Source of the DNA: Gnetum montanum
Lineage: Eukaryota; Streptophyta; Gnetopsida; Gnetales; Gnetaceae
DNA length: 64,000 bases
Direction: 5' to 3'
Assembly (NCBI GenBank): GCA_015680685.1
Contig: MNCI01020791.1
Coordinates: 7,879 to 71,878, forward strand
Part shown: positions 35,745 to 47,005 of the stretch, in pieces
Layout: each line of letters opens with the position of its first letter
Numbering within the stretch: position 1 is the stretch's first letter
Notes under the pieces: model-generated
Databases searched by the model: none
Told to the model about the DNA's origin: nothing
What the model saw: the letters and a program-made list of their open reading frames with translations, nothing else
Translations under genes and position numbers: made by a program

Positions 35745-36930
35745 TTACTCTTCATTAAATTTGAGTCCATACAATAAGGATTGCAAAAAAAAAAAATTTA
35801 CCATCATGCTACAAGTTTTCGCTAGTATTTTCATCCCTTGACCACTAGGTCCTACATCTTCATTTGGATCCTGCATGAAACAAAAACAAAATAATGAATC
35901 AAATTGCAATAAGGCTCTCATGAAGTAGACTACAATACAGTAGAAAGTAACTAACCTGAGATGGGTCAGCATCCATCTTGGAGGGTATCTTGTCCATGCC
36001 AGCCACTAAACACCATAGAATCTCCTCCTCAGTTAAGTTGGCCCAATCTTCTTCCCCCAAATCAACGCTTGTTACAACTTTTCCCTTCTCCACAGCCATC
36101 CATGTGGGTGGCCTCAGATAAAAGGTGGTAGTAGTGGTCTTCCCGGAAGGTAAGGTCATCTTTCTTTCAAGAGGCTCACTAACCACTACCTGTTGCATAA
36201 ATTTTTCATAAGCCTTAGCAGCACTGATCACATCAAGAAATAACATATGGATATGCAACTCAACTGAAGCATCTCAATATTTCTAATGGTAGGTAGCACG
36301 TTTCACATTTTACATGTGTTTATGATTTTTCTTTGTTTACCCCCATTCGTACACCTTAGCACTATAGTCTTTCCAGTCTTGGTTTTTTTGGGCCAATAGA
36401 TCCATATGCAAGCGTTGCTTAATTATTTCTTGAGTGGCCTCATTTTTACTCCGTATGGTCGACCAATATCTTGTATAATTAATCATGATCGTACACCAAC
36501 TACCATCAAAAGTGTCGTGGGCCAATAAGAATTCATTTCTTAACCATAGATCTTCCAACTTGACCACTTGACTAGCTTTTTCTTTTTCTAGCTTTTGGAC
36601 CCGCTTCCAAAGGTCTTCGTTGATGCCCCTACACTCCCACAATGATTGTGTCGAGTATAGCACACATTTTCTCATTTCCTCATATACATCATGAGGCACC
36701 TCAATTACCTTTGGTGGGAGTTCAAGCACAGCATCAACTTTGACTGCCTGCCTAGGATCCCATTTAAGCTAGGAAGCTAGGATATCAAACATGAGAAAGT
36801 GTCAATCATGGGAAGATGACAAAATAACAAAAAAAATAACACAAAAGGTAGGTGTTGCACTGCTAAATGCACCTATTTCTAGGTCAATCTACCTTAAGCG
36901 GTCGATCATGTCATCAACCACCCCCTCCAT
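35745..36930 (-). CDS. Four-exon gene of unknown function, 287 aa
   Basis: I do not recognise this protein. A coherent gene model is join(36893..36930, 36355..36751, 35956..36258, 35745..35870) on the minus strand, 864 nt with no stop. Donors read AAG|GTAGAT, AAG|GTGTAC and CAG|GTTAGT; acceptors read CCTAG|G, TTGAG|T and TGCAG|G. All phases agree. Exon 2 is charged and probably coiled-coil (LWKRVQKLEKEKASQVVKLE, then NEATQEIIKQRLHMDLLAQK). Exon 3 holds SAAKAYEKFMQQ, TTTTTFYLRPPTWMAVEKGK and DWANLTEEEILWCL. Exon 1 has only 12 codons, so the start is tentative. The second intron has alternative borders. The gene lies antisense just beyond the truncated Tat-like element. It may be an antisense gene of such an element or a captured host gene. 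Confidence 0.6.
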
Positions 36931-37199
36931 AAAGGAAAATGTTTTTGGGATCTCTATCCATGGTTGGAGGTGGATTGAAGAAGAAGAATAAGAAACCTTA
37001 TCTTCTGGTTGGATTATCTTCTAGTTCTTAGATCACTTTCGAGTAAAATTTCTTCTGGCTTTTTTCAATCATTTTCGAGTAAAATTTCTTTCTTTTCTTC
37101 GATTATTTGCACCAAATATTTCTTCCTTTGTCGATTGAGATTTCTTTCCTGGATCATTTTCAAGGATGACATAGAGTTCTTGTTTCTTTGAGTATTTTC

Positions 37200-37975
37200 C
37201 ACTAATGGATGCAAATTGCGTTACAGGAAGTGGATGCGAATTGCATTACAGGAAGGCACCAAGAGGAGGAGCGAAGAAGATGAGTTGCAATGGTTGTCGC
37301 ATGCTTCGTAAAGGATGATATTATAATATAATCATCCTTTATAATATAGATGCATTATATGTTCCTTGTTCTAGGAGATCTATCCATGGCCTGACACTAT
37401 GTGTGTGGTTTTTATTTTGTTTAATTTTTCATAAACTTAGCATTGGTTTTTGCATGAATGTTAACTATGGGTAGTGCAAATTTTGCTCCCAAATTGCAGT
37501 AGCGGAAACGTAAGTGTTTCATTTCCGTGCCAAGCAATGAAAACCTTGGATGCTTCCTATGCGTGCATTGAGATACACATGTTTCTTTAATTATTCTGCA
37601 TTTCTACGTATTCTGCACTTGTTTTTGTTATAATAATATATCTTTATATTATAACTAATGGTAGGCCATAGCTCTGATAGATCTACTGGTCATGGTCACA
37701 GCAGAGGCTGCGGTTCTAACACGGGTTTCAGCCATAGCATGATGCACAAAGTTGCATTACCGAAATGGCCTATCTCAAATTTTAGTTACACGTCAGGGTG
37801 ATGCACAAAGTTGCATTACCGAAATGGCCTCTCTGGAATTTTAGTTACACGTCAGTGTTGCGTTACCAAAATGGCCTCTGGGAAAGTCAACGTTAGTCAA
37901 CGTTACATACAAAATTAGTGTTACCGAATTATGACTGGTAATGGCCTATCGGCCAAACAAAGAAAATCAAGCAAA
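37200..37975. repeat. Short tandem duplications, otherwise non-coding
   Basis: A 59-bp unit (GTGATGCACAAAGTTGCATT... to ACACGTCAG) is present twice head to tail at about 37738-37855 with a partial third copy. A 27-bp unit (GGATGCAAATTGCGTTACAG) is duplicated at 37205-37255. The region lies upstream of the four-exon gene and shows no reading frame. Confidence 0.6.
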
Positions 37976-38870
37976 GTCACTACTTGGTTATCAAATTATT
38001 ATACTTGTGCACTCAAAATTAATTGTACATATTCCAACAAATAACTAACATGAAAAATGTAAATGATAATGAAAATGTAAAAAACATTAGAAAAGTAAAT
38101 AACATAGAAAGTAAATCTACTCTATGTGATATGTTGTAATGGTGAAAAATAATCTTAATCTTTATTACTGAACATGAACTCTATTTATGTATACTCCACT
38201 TAAATAAAGATGTTGTATAATTATTTATCATCATACTACAAGAACTTATAACTCACTATAAGTTTGTGAAATAAAACCATAAATAAACAACTAAGGGTTT
38301 GATCAAAAGATAACTTTAACATGACAATGGACTTATATTTATAGGCATGTTCAAGACACACTACATTAAATCTATGAAATTGTAGGTTGTGCTTTGATAT
38401 CGTAGCTATAATATCATAGGCCTTCAAATTACCCATGATTTATCAATGGCTACATGGAGAACTTCAAAATACTGAGATACATGAGGCTCACCTTCTTCAA
38501 TTAATCATGCCTTAATGGAGAAATGATGAAATTCATCTATGTACCTTTTAACATACTTATCTACATGTCTTAGCTCCTACAAAAGATACTTATTTATAAG
38601 TAAAAATTTACCTTTTAGCCTTTGTGTGACATCCAATTCTGAAATGTCATGAAAAATGTCAAATATATGAAATATTCAACATTATTGTTAAGGAAGATGA
38701 TAACAAAAATATAGAAGAAAATGAAAAAAAGCTTTATTAATGTAAAAATAATGTATTTGTGTCATGCTATGAGGGTTTCTTGGGATTGTCTTCCTTTTTC
38801 ATCTATCCCTTAAGAACAATCTAGCCCTACCATCATAATTAGGCCTACATTAATGATGAGTAGTGAGAGT
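37976..38870 (-). repeat. Direct repeat copy 1 (gag fragment plus LTR-like piece)
   Basis: It is repeated with about the same order at 39240-40140. The right part (38630-38830, TGACATCCAATTCTGAAATG) is also homologous to the LTR at 50636. The left part matches a minus-strand gag fragment. Confidence 0.6.
38200..38635 (-). pseudogene. Gypsy gag fragment, copy 1
   Basis: It is the diverged twin of the fragment at 39440-39905. In minus sense it carries the gag core pattern EYI...F, GEPHVSQYFEVLHVAIDKSW-like. It is short, with stops, and useful only for defining the repeat family. Confidence 0.4.
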
Positions 38871-39239
38871 TTTCAATGCCTAACCATATAAGTCACAAGC
38901 ATATGCACGTGACCTAATCGTAATCTATGAATGGGATAATATGCACACTAAAATATTTATAGGAACTTCATGACCATTTTATTCTTACCAAAGTTAGTGA
39001 AAATCATAATGTATAATTTAACTCTTGGCAAGACATATATTTGAGTGATGATGGTTGGCAAAAGTATTACTAAAGTAAGATATTGTAAAAATCAACGTAA
39101 TGTCTATTTACTAAGAAGCAATGAAAATAAAAGAGTAACTACCCTAATAATGATAAGGAATTAATCTTGATTTACCTTACATGCCCTAGACTAGTACAAG
39201 TGTTACAAGGACTACCAAGTAACTTGTTACTAAGAGAAT

Positions 39240-40140
39240 CAGGCAAAGTTACTATTGGGTTACTAGATGATTATATTTGTGTGCTCAAGATTAGTCATAC
39301 TTATTCTACTAAAAACTAACATGGGAAATGTAAATGACAATGAAATTGCAAAAGACATTAGAAAAGAAAATTATATAGAAAGTAAATTCAATCTATGTGA
39401 TATATTGTAATAGAGAAAAACAATCTTGATCTTTATTGTTGAATATGACTTGTGTACATTTATACTCCACTCGAATAAAGATGTTGTACAATTCTTTATC
39501 ATCATACTATGGGCACTAATAACTAACTCTAAGTTCACAAAATAAAACTATAAGTAAATAGTTAAGGGTTCCATCAAAAAGCAACTTTGACATAATAATG
39601 GACTTTTATTTATAAGTATGATGGAGACACAATATGTTGCATCTATGACATTATAGGTTGTGCTTTGATATCATAACTATAATATCATAGGCCTTCAAAT
39701 TACCCATGCTTTATCAATGGCTACATGAAAACCTTCCAAATACTGAGATACATGATGCTCACCTTCTTTAATCAATCAAGCCTTAATGAAGACATGATGA
39801 AATTTCTCTATGTACTCTTTCACATGCTTATCTACATGACTTAGCTCTTGAAAAATATATGTTTGGGTTTAGTAATTTAAAAGTAAAAATTTACCTTTTA
39901 GCTTTTATATGACATCATATTCTCAGATGTTATGGCAAATGCCAACTATATGAAATATTCAACATTATGCTTAAGGAAGATGATAGGAAAAATATAGAAG
40001 GAAACAAAAAAGAAGCTTTATTAATGTGGAAATAATGAATTTGGGTCATGCTCTAAGGGTTCCTTAGGATTGTTTTCCTTTAACATCTATCTCTTAAAGG
40101 AAAACTAGCACTACCATCATAATTAAGCTTCTACCTAGTC
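39240..40140 (-). repeat. Direct repeat copy 2
   Basis: It matches 37976-38870. Its LTR-like part continues further right (to about 40420), where it still matches 50870-51120 (CTAGTCACC, CCATTACTC, CATGTCCTTTTGAGTCTTATTA). The order is minus-sense LTR then gag. Confidence 0.6.
39440..39905 (-). pseudogene. Gypsy gag fragment, copy 2
   Basis: On the minus strand, pieces read HVKEYIEKFHHVFIKA, EGEHHVSQYLEGFHVAIDKA and a preceding YIFQELRHVDKH-like block. These fit the central gag helices of chromovirus-type Gypsy elements (tyrosine-glutamate-F core, then a RYLxGL-like block). It is interrupted and lacks pol. Confidence 0.5.
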
Positions 40141-40420
40141 AAAATGAATGGCTAGTCACCTTTTTATCCTACTTTACCTAGAATCCATTACTCACCTCTA
40201 TTGACTTCACAACTCTATGCTAAAACAACCTTTAACTTTCAAATATAGATACCTAAGGTCAAATCTCCAAAAATACATCTCAAGAGGCATGCTCAATATT
40301 ATAGCATGTCCTTTTGAGTCTTATTACAATAATTACATTATTTGTTATGAAGCAACATCATTTTCATTACAAAAGAACTTCATTTGGAAATGGAAACATG
40401 AAAAAATATCCCCTTAGCTT

Positions 40421-42659
40421 CCATTCATCCTCAAATGAGTCCATGTTAATGATTTTTCTCCATGCTTCAATGCTTCCTCTATTATAGTGTTTTAGTACTT
40501 TCCAAATATTCAAATGAGTATCATCTACCTTGTAGGGACAAGGTTATGATTTTTCATGAAGGTTAATATACCAAATGATCTAGATGCTTATTTATTTAAT
40601 TTAAATATTTCTTGTATTGTAATTTATCAACTAATTCTTCAACTACTTAATTCATTGTGTCAATAATGGTTTGGGTTCATTTCCTAGACTCTTGATGACC
40701 TTTCTACCCCACTTAGGATACTAAATTCAATAATGTTGCTAATGATCAACTAGGAATTTATGACATGGTTCTAACTATATATGTAACTTAATTACCTAAT
40801 CTTGAAACCCAAGATGGTGAAAAATGTTAGACTTATTAGTCTTAATCATTAGATGGCTAGACTAGGTTAGTTAATTTAGGTTATAACCTACTAAGGAATG
40901 ATTTCAATTATTGCCTAATTATTAGTTACCCACATGGTCAATCTACATCACCATTGGATTTAGAAGGCTAAAAAATGTTATGAATGAACATCAAATACCT
41001 AAGTTATTCTAAATTGAGCTCCTAAGGTTCTTGAATCATGGTTTAAGAAATGAGATTAAAAACTAATTTTCAAAGTTTTGTAGGGTATATTTAACTTCAC
41101 TAGTGTGTCCAAAACACTAAAATTTATCAAAAATAACTCTTTGTTTACTAAAAATGATTTTTGAGATCAAACCTTATGGGTTTCTAAAGTCCAAATTTTG
41201 GGTAAGAATTTTGGGACTTCCTATGAGCTTCCCAAGAGGTCATCCATCCCAATACTACTCTAGAACTAGCATACTTAATTAAGCAAATTTTTATCTCTAC
41301 TACTACCCATCCATCAATTTAACTAGGTTGGTCAAAGTTAACTAGACCCTAATATTTAAATTTCAAAACCTAAATTTTTTCAATGGACTTTTGAAGACTA
41401 ATAAACTTTTGATGAATAGTAATTAGTTGGGACTTGAAATGGGAATAAACACTAGCTAGTAGGTCCTTTGGTAGTAATAAACACTAGCTAGTAGGAACCT
41501 GCAATGCTTATGTGTCCATGAACATTGTGGATTGAACTATCATAAGTTCCTATAAATTTTATAGCCATTTTTTCAGCACTTTATTTTGGCATGTAGGCAA
41601 GCATATCGGACATTAAAGGTGGTGGTGTAGATGAGGTTCATGAAGGCTCGCTAGTAGTGACACAATGAAAGTGAAGGTGAGGTTGTAACAAATCCACTAG
41701 TAAGTAGAACACATAGGTGAATGAGAAAGCAAAAGCTATAATAAGTGGTAGGTGATAGGTAACATATTGTTTTCAACACAACCTTGTCATGTGATGTTAC
41801 ATGGCTAAGGATCATATGTTATTATGCAGTTGTGCATCCCATAATGGCATAACTATAGGTTGCATGGTCCCTTAAGGGCTTGTGTGACCTCTTGCAAGGT
41901 TGCACAATCCCTTTATCAAGCCAACACAGCCACAAAATATTCTTTCTTTTTTTTAATATTCTTTTACCTTTGGTTCTAAGGTTGATGCAGTGCATGGCTG
42001 AATGATGAATAACATACATAGCTCACATAGCACAAGAATGCTAGCAAAACTAGTAGGGGTTGTATAGACCTATACAAGACTCAATGGAGCCTTGGCCACC
42101 CAACAATACCTTGGCATCCTTATGTAGGAATTGGTCAACCCAATAGGCCATAGGCACCTTTATTGTAATTGAACATGGTGCAACTGGTACCAATGAGGAT
42201 CCTAGGCAATGTGGCCCTTGCACAATCTTGTAAGGATTGTGTGGTCCTTCACAATTGCAAAAATTTTATTTTATTTTTTGAATTAATTATTTTGTGCTAA
42301 CAACACATAGCAAGTAAACACATGACCTTAAATGATCATAATGTCCCATTAGGATGTTGTCAATGTCCCTACATGCAATTGTAGAGGGTTTGTTACATAG
42401 AGAGCAAGAATGATGGCAAGTGGTAGGAATGGAGGAAAGTGACCATATGCAGGTGTCACAATTTCTAATGGTAGTAATGGACATGCATGGATAGCAACAA
42501 GAAGTGAATTATAGTGCAGCAAGAGAATTTTGTCTTTGTGTCATGGACATGCAATTATGTGAAGAAAATAGGGTATTTGTTGACTACACAGGGCACATAA
42601 TGATGGTTTTCTACTCATGTGACTTCACAAAAAATGCTTTAGGGAGGGATGGAAGAAGG
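40421..42659. other. Unassigned AT-rich DNA
   Basis: No supported gene or known element. Around 41830-41910 and 42170-42260 there are repeated GGTTGCACAATCC and TTGTAAGGATTGTGTGG words that may be scraps of an old repeat. Confidence 0.3.
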
Positions 42660-42664
42660 GTGCA
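42660..42664. repeat. Target-site duplication, left (GTGCA)
   Basis: It is paired with GCGCA at 49891-49895, immediately outside the right LTR. The single difference is a C/T transition at a CpG. Confidence 0.75.
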
Positions 42665-43610
42665 TGATGAGATGCGATATCACATGCACCGCGATATTGC
42701 ATACGCGATATCGTGGCCGTCGCGATATCGCAGTCCACCACCAAATCTATAAATAAGAGGTGGCACTCCCTTCATTTCCCATCCTAGGCTAGAAGTAGAG
42801 AAACTCTGGTAGTTTGATCACTCTAGAGATAGAATATTTTCCATGTGCCCGCAATAGGAGTCCCCAAGTGAATGGATCTTTATTTGAGCAGCTTTGTACC
42901 TGAACGCAAGTTGTGTACGGTAATAAAGACGAGCTTTGTGGATAAACCTTGCAGTGCATGGAATAGGTTTATTACATGTTATTTCCTACCTGTTATTTGT
43001 TACCTGCATTAGCGCAGCATGAGTACGACTTGATTACGAGCATTGACGAATGTGTACGGCTAATCAAGGAATCGGCTACTCATCACGATTAGTTTCTCTC
43101 ACCCTTATCTCCTAGAGTGCAAAATGAGTACAACTTGATTACGAGCATCTACGAGTGTGTACGGCTAGTCAAGAAATCGACTGCTCATTACGATTAGGCT
43201 AGTTAAGTGCCTCAGTACGACCACTTCAATCACGTGCATTACGTGTGGTGATCCCAGTAACGATTAGCGTTTGGTAGCCACAGTTGCATAGTTTAGGGTG
43301 TGTACGGTAAGTGGGAACGGATGCTGATGCTAGTTAATTTAGACTTAGTCCTTAGTTAGAGTTAGTGAGCTTTCTCAACCCTTCACCCTTTAGCATACGA
43401 GAAAAACCATAAAAGACCATAAAAATCATATACCTCGGACTTACTTAACCATACACCGTGACAATAACAAGTAAGTCTGGGAAGACAATGAATGATTAAC
43501 CCCAAGTGTTCCATGGGGTGTTTAGGCATTTAGCCTACGAAGTTCGACCAGATCGCGCATGCTACGCTCATTTCATATGGTTGAGTGTAGGGGTACCTCG
43601 CCACTCATCA
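42665..43610 (+). repeat. 5' LTR (946 bp)
   Basis: It has the same length as the 3' LTR, with about 5% differences by eye. Almost all are C/T or G/A transitions and no indel is needed. The termini are TGATGAGATG and CCACTCATCA. It contains the palindrome/TATA promoter at its start. Confidence 0.92.
42668..42755 (+). promoter_or_regulatory. LTR promoter: GATATC palindromes plus TATAAATA
   Basis: Three GCGATATCGC-type palindromes (partly mutated here, intact in the 3' LTR) end about 20 bases before TATAAATA at 42748-42755. A start site would be expected near 42780. Confidence 0.65.
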
Positions 43611-43611
43611 T

Positions 43612-43629
43612 TGGCACCATTGTCGGGGA
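43612..43629 (+). promoter_or_regulatory. Primer-binding site, tRNA-Asp type
   Basis: TGGCACCATTGTCGGGGA matches TGGCGCCGTTGCCGGGGA at 15 of 18 positions. Two differences are CpG transitions and the third lies in a CCG context. It lies one base inside the LTR. Confidence 0.8.
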
Positions 43630-43750
43630 CTAAGTGTTTGTGTGCTGAATAGAACATAAGGGATATCACTCACATCGTTGTGAGCCTTAACGGACCTTCG
43701 GGTTCATCAAGAAAAAATTATATAACGGTGAAATTAGCACACCGATAAAA

Positions 43751-46700
43751 ATGCCTTCTTCTCATAAGAGAAACTCACCACCTAAGGACCACACATGAGA
43801 CAGTCAGCAAGATAAAAAACATAACCAAAATCAGCCAAGTCCTAAACAATATAGGATGACATATACTCATCTCGATGAGTATATTCCTAACTTTACTTTT
43901 GTTCTTCATCAAGACGAACAACTGCGGTGGAGAGATTTGCAAGGTAACATTGTGTTACTCTCAGATCGATCAATCTCTCACATGCTTTTCCATGCCTTGG
44001 CACGAATTGACATGCAAGAAATTTTTACTGAATACATTGCGGAGGATTTTGACATGAGGGATTATTATCCCATAGATGCCCAACATATGAGAGACTTAAG
44101 GCAGGAGAGCCAACATGCACTGTTGAAGGGCAAGGTCCCGCATGTCCTTAGTGAAATAGAAGACGAGAAACCCTTTATCATGGGTTCTTTAGCAAAGGAT
44201 GTTCCCCATCCTAACGATGGTGAGGAGGATGGGTATCAGAACCTACAATCAACGATACATATCCCTGGTTCTGATGCCCGTGAACACCAGCTATTCACAG
44301 AGGGAACAACCACTTATGCTAAAGACGGGCACTTAGATCGTCACCATGATCAGGACCGTAGCAGTCGAAGAGAAGGCAAGAAACATCGTCATGGCTATGG
44401 TTCCCCTTCTTCTTCCCCTTATTCACATCACTCATTCTCTTCTTCCACATCTGGGCGCAACCACCATGAACATAAAGGTGAGGATAAAAGTAAAAAGGAT
44501 GAAAGACCTTGACGTGAAAGTTGAGAGAGAGGACAAGGGCAAGGATGTAGGGAGAGTAGGGAACAACGCAAACATCACAGGCATCATGAAAGAGCCGATC
44601 ATGATGAGCCCCTACTCGCAACCCGAAGTATGCTCAACATAACGGAGGCAGTTAGGATTCCCACAAGGCACTTAAAAGATAGTCGGATCAAACGATTAGA
44701 CATGAACAACATCCCTCGGTTTAAAGGGGGATACAATGCTAATCCACAAAATCATTTGCAGGCATTCCACAATGCCTGTGCCTTGCAGAATATAGAAAAT
44801 GAGTGGCAGAAGCTTAAGTTGTTCCCAAGGACACTCACTAAAGAAGCAAAGAGCTGGTACTAGTCCTTAGAACCGGAAACCATCAGGAGGTGGAGTACGA
44901 TGCTAGAATTGTTCAACGAAAAGTATCAAACATACTCCAGAGTGTCCAATTTGCGTAAGCAAATCCAAGGCTGGAAGCAAGGTACACACGAACCCTTGGA
45001 TGCTGCCATGGCCCGCTACTACACATTGTTACATCGTTGCCCAGGCCATGGGTACAATCAATGGGATCAACTTCGCCACATCGTGGATGGGCTAAGAAAT
45101 GAAACTAGAAGAACCCTTGGGACTTATGCCCAAGAGAGACTCTCACAACTTAGAGCCCATGAAGTACGTAGCTTGTTAGAGCAAGTAGCAAATGAAGAAG
45201 GTGAGCTACGCAAAAGGGAAAGTGTAGAAGAGTACAACCATGATCCCTCCCTTCGAAAGAAGGGAGTGAAATTTTGTGATGAAGACGATGAGTCACCAAT
45301 CAAAGAGTTGGTGAATCGGAAAACTTTGCCAATCCAAAAATTAACAACCAAGATATCGGCCAAGGTTGACCAAATGTGGGATTCCTTAGACTTAAGAATT
45401 GAAACAGTCTTAAAAATTGTAGAAGAGTCTATGGTAAAACAAAGTAGTGACAAAGGTAAGAAAAAGTGGAGAGATTTAAGCCCTGCACATAACAAGGGTA
45501 AGGGAAAAATCACTAACTCCGATGTGGCTGTGGATTCGGATTCAGATGATGACGGTGGATGTGAGATCTGCCATTATGACCATCCTAAGGGATGTTGCCC
45601 CATCATCTCACATCTACAGGAGTCTGGGATGTATGCGCTTAATCCAAGACTCAACCAACAGAAAACACCCCATAGGTTACCTTATCCACAAGGTAACCCA
45701 AGGTAGTTCCAACAACCACTAACGTATTATCCAAGTGGAACTCCACCACAGCCTATCGAATAGCATCAATAGTGGCAATACCCACAGTCATGGGGGATGC
45801 CACTGCCAACAAAACAATACCCTTACTGGCAGCCCGATCCTTATGAATATTATGTGTAGCAGCTGATTTCTCCAAGTGACTCTATGAGTCATGTAACCCC
45901 CAACCGTCACTACCAAGTTCGGGAGTACTTCAGAAGGACTCCTTCTCCTCTGAGAAACATCTCACACTCATCCCATCCTCCAAATCCATCCGTACCTCTT
46001 CCACTACAAGTAGTTCCCATAACACCTCCTGCTCCAACAATGCAAGGGGAACTTCCTTCTCAACCGCAGCAACGTCATGCTACGAGAGGTGTAAATATCC
46101 AACCTGCTACTAGTTCTGATAACTATAAAAAGAGAAGACCTTACTTCAGAACCAAAAGCCCAGACAAACTCTCGCAACAACAAGCGGTTGGGCCCATGTA
46201 CACTCCTCCACCATCTAACACTTCAGAGCACCCTTCAGTCCAACAGAGCGTAATGCATATGGTTATGTTAACGCATACTGTAATCGACTAGATCAAGGTA
46301 GGCCACCTTCCCAGGAAACTAACTGACCCTGGAAGTCCCTTAATCTATTTGCAGATCACTAGAAATAAACCACATAGGGCTCTTCTTAACTCAGGTTCTG
46401 GAGTCAACTTAATTTCATGAGAGATGTATCACGCTTGGAACCTGTCCCAACTTAAAAAGAGCAACATTCAACTAGAGCTAGCAAACCAGTCCATCACCAT
46501 TCCCTTAGGATTAGTGGAGGACATCATTACCACTATGTGTGGTTGGTCCTACCCAGCTGATTTTCTGGTGATTGAAGTAAACAATAATGAAGGGGACTTC
46601 CCAATTATAATGGGAAGGGCACGGCTAAGTACAGTAGACGCATGCCTTAGGATCCGTGATCTTTCCTTGGAAATCTCTATGATAAACATATGTGGAAAGA

Positions 46701-47005
46701 TCGAGAAGAGGAAAGTTCCATGCATCACATATAGTGATTCATCGAGTGATGACATGGAGGAAATGTCTCCATGTAACAGGTGTGCCCTTAAAACCTTGCA
46801 ACAAAGATGCCTGTATGTAGCAACCACACAAGAAGTAGTAGACACCCCATGGTTGATAGCTAGAAGGAGCAAACAAATATGCATGGAACGAACTGAGGAA
46901 ACCCATGTCAACAATGAAGGCATAGACACATTGAAATATGAGCGTCGCCAACTTCCATCCCTCAACCTAAGAACATTAGTTGGGAGAAGTTGGGCACTTA
47001 TATGA
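43751..47005 (+). pseudogene. gag-pro: Gag-protease frame closed by ten TGA/TAG codons
   Basis: A single 1085-codon frame runs from ATG 43751 to TGA 47005. Premature stops lie at 43796, 44510, 44522, 44861, 45704, 45761, 45770, 45857, 46289 and 46418. Four are TGA, six TAG, none TAA, and there is no frameshift. Domains in order: a novel-looking N-terminal part (HLDEYIPNFTF), an RS/HD-rich stretch near codon 200, the gag core (IPRFKGGYNANPQNHLQAF, QKLKLFPRTLTKEAKSWY, FNEKYQTYSRVSNLRKQIQG), a variant zinc knuckle CEICHYDHPKGCC (about 45560-45600), a proline/glutamine-rich linker, then retropepsin. The protease active site reads LLNSGSGVNLIS, with asparagine where aspartate is needed. FPIIMGRARLS ends the fold. 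Not functional in this copy. Confidence 0.9.

Noticed and set aside
44319-44621. Minus-strand 100-codon frame opposite gag
   Set aside because: It is a shadow of the RS/HD-rich gag segment; its composition follows from the complement of that sequence.
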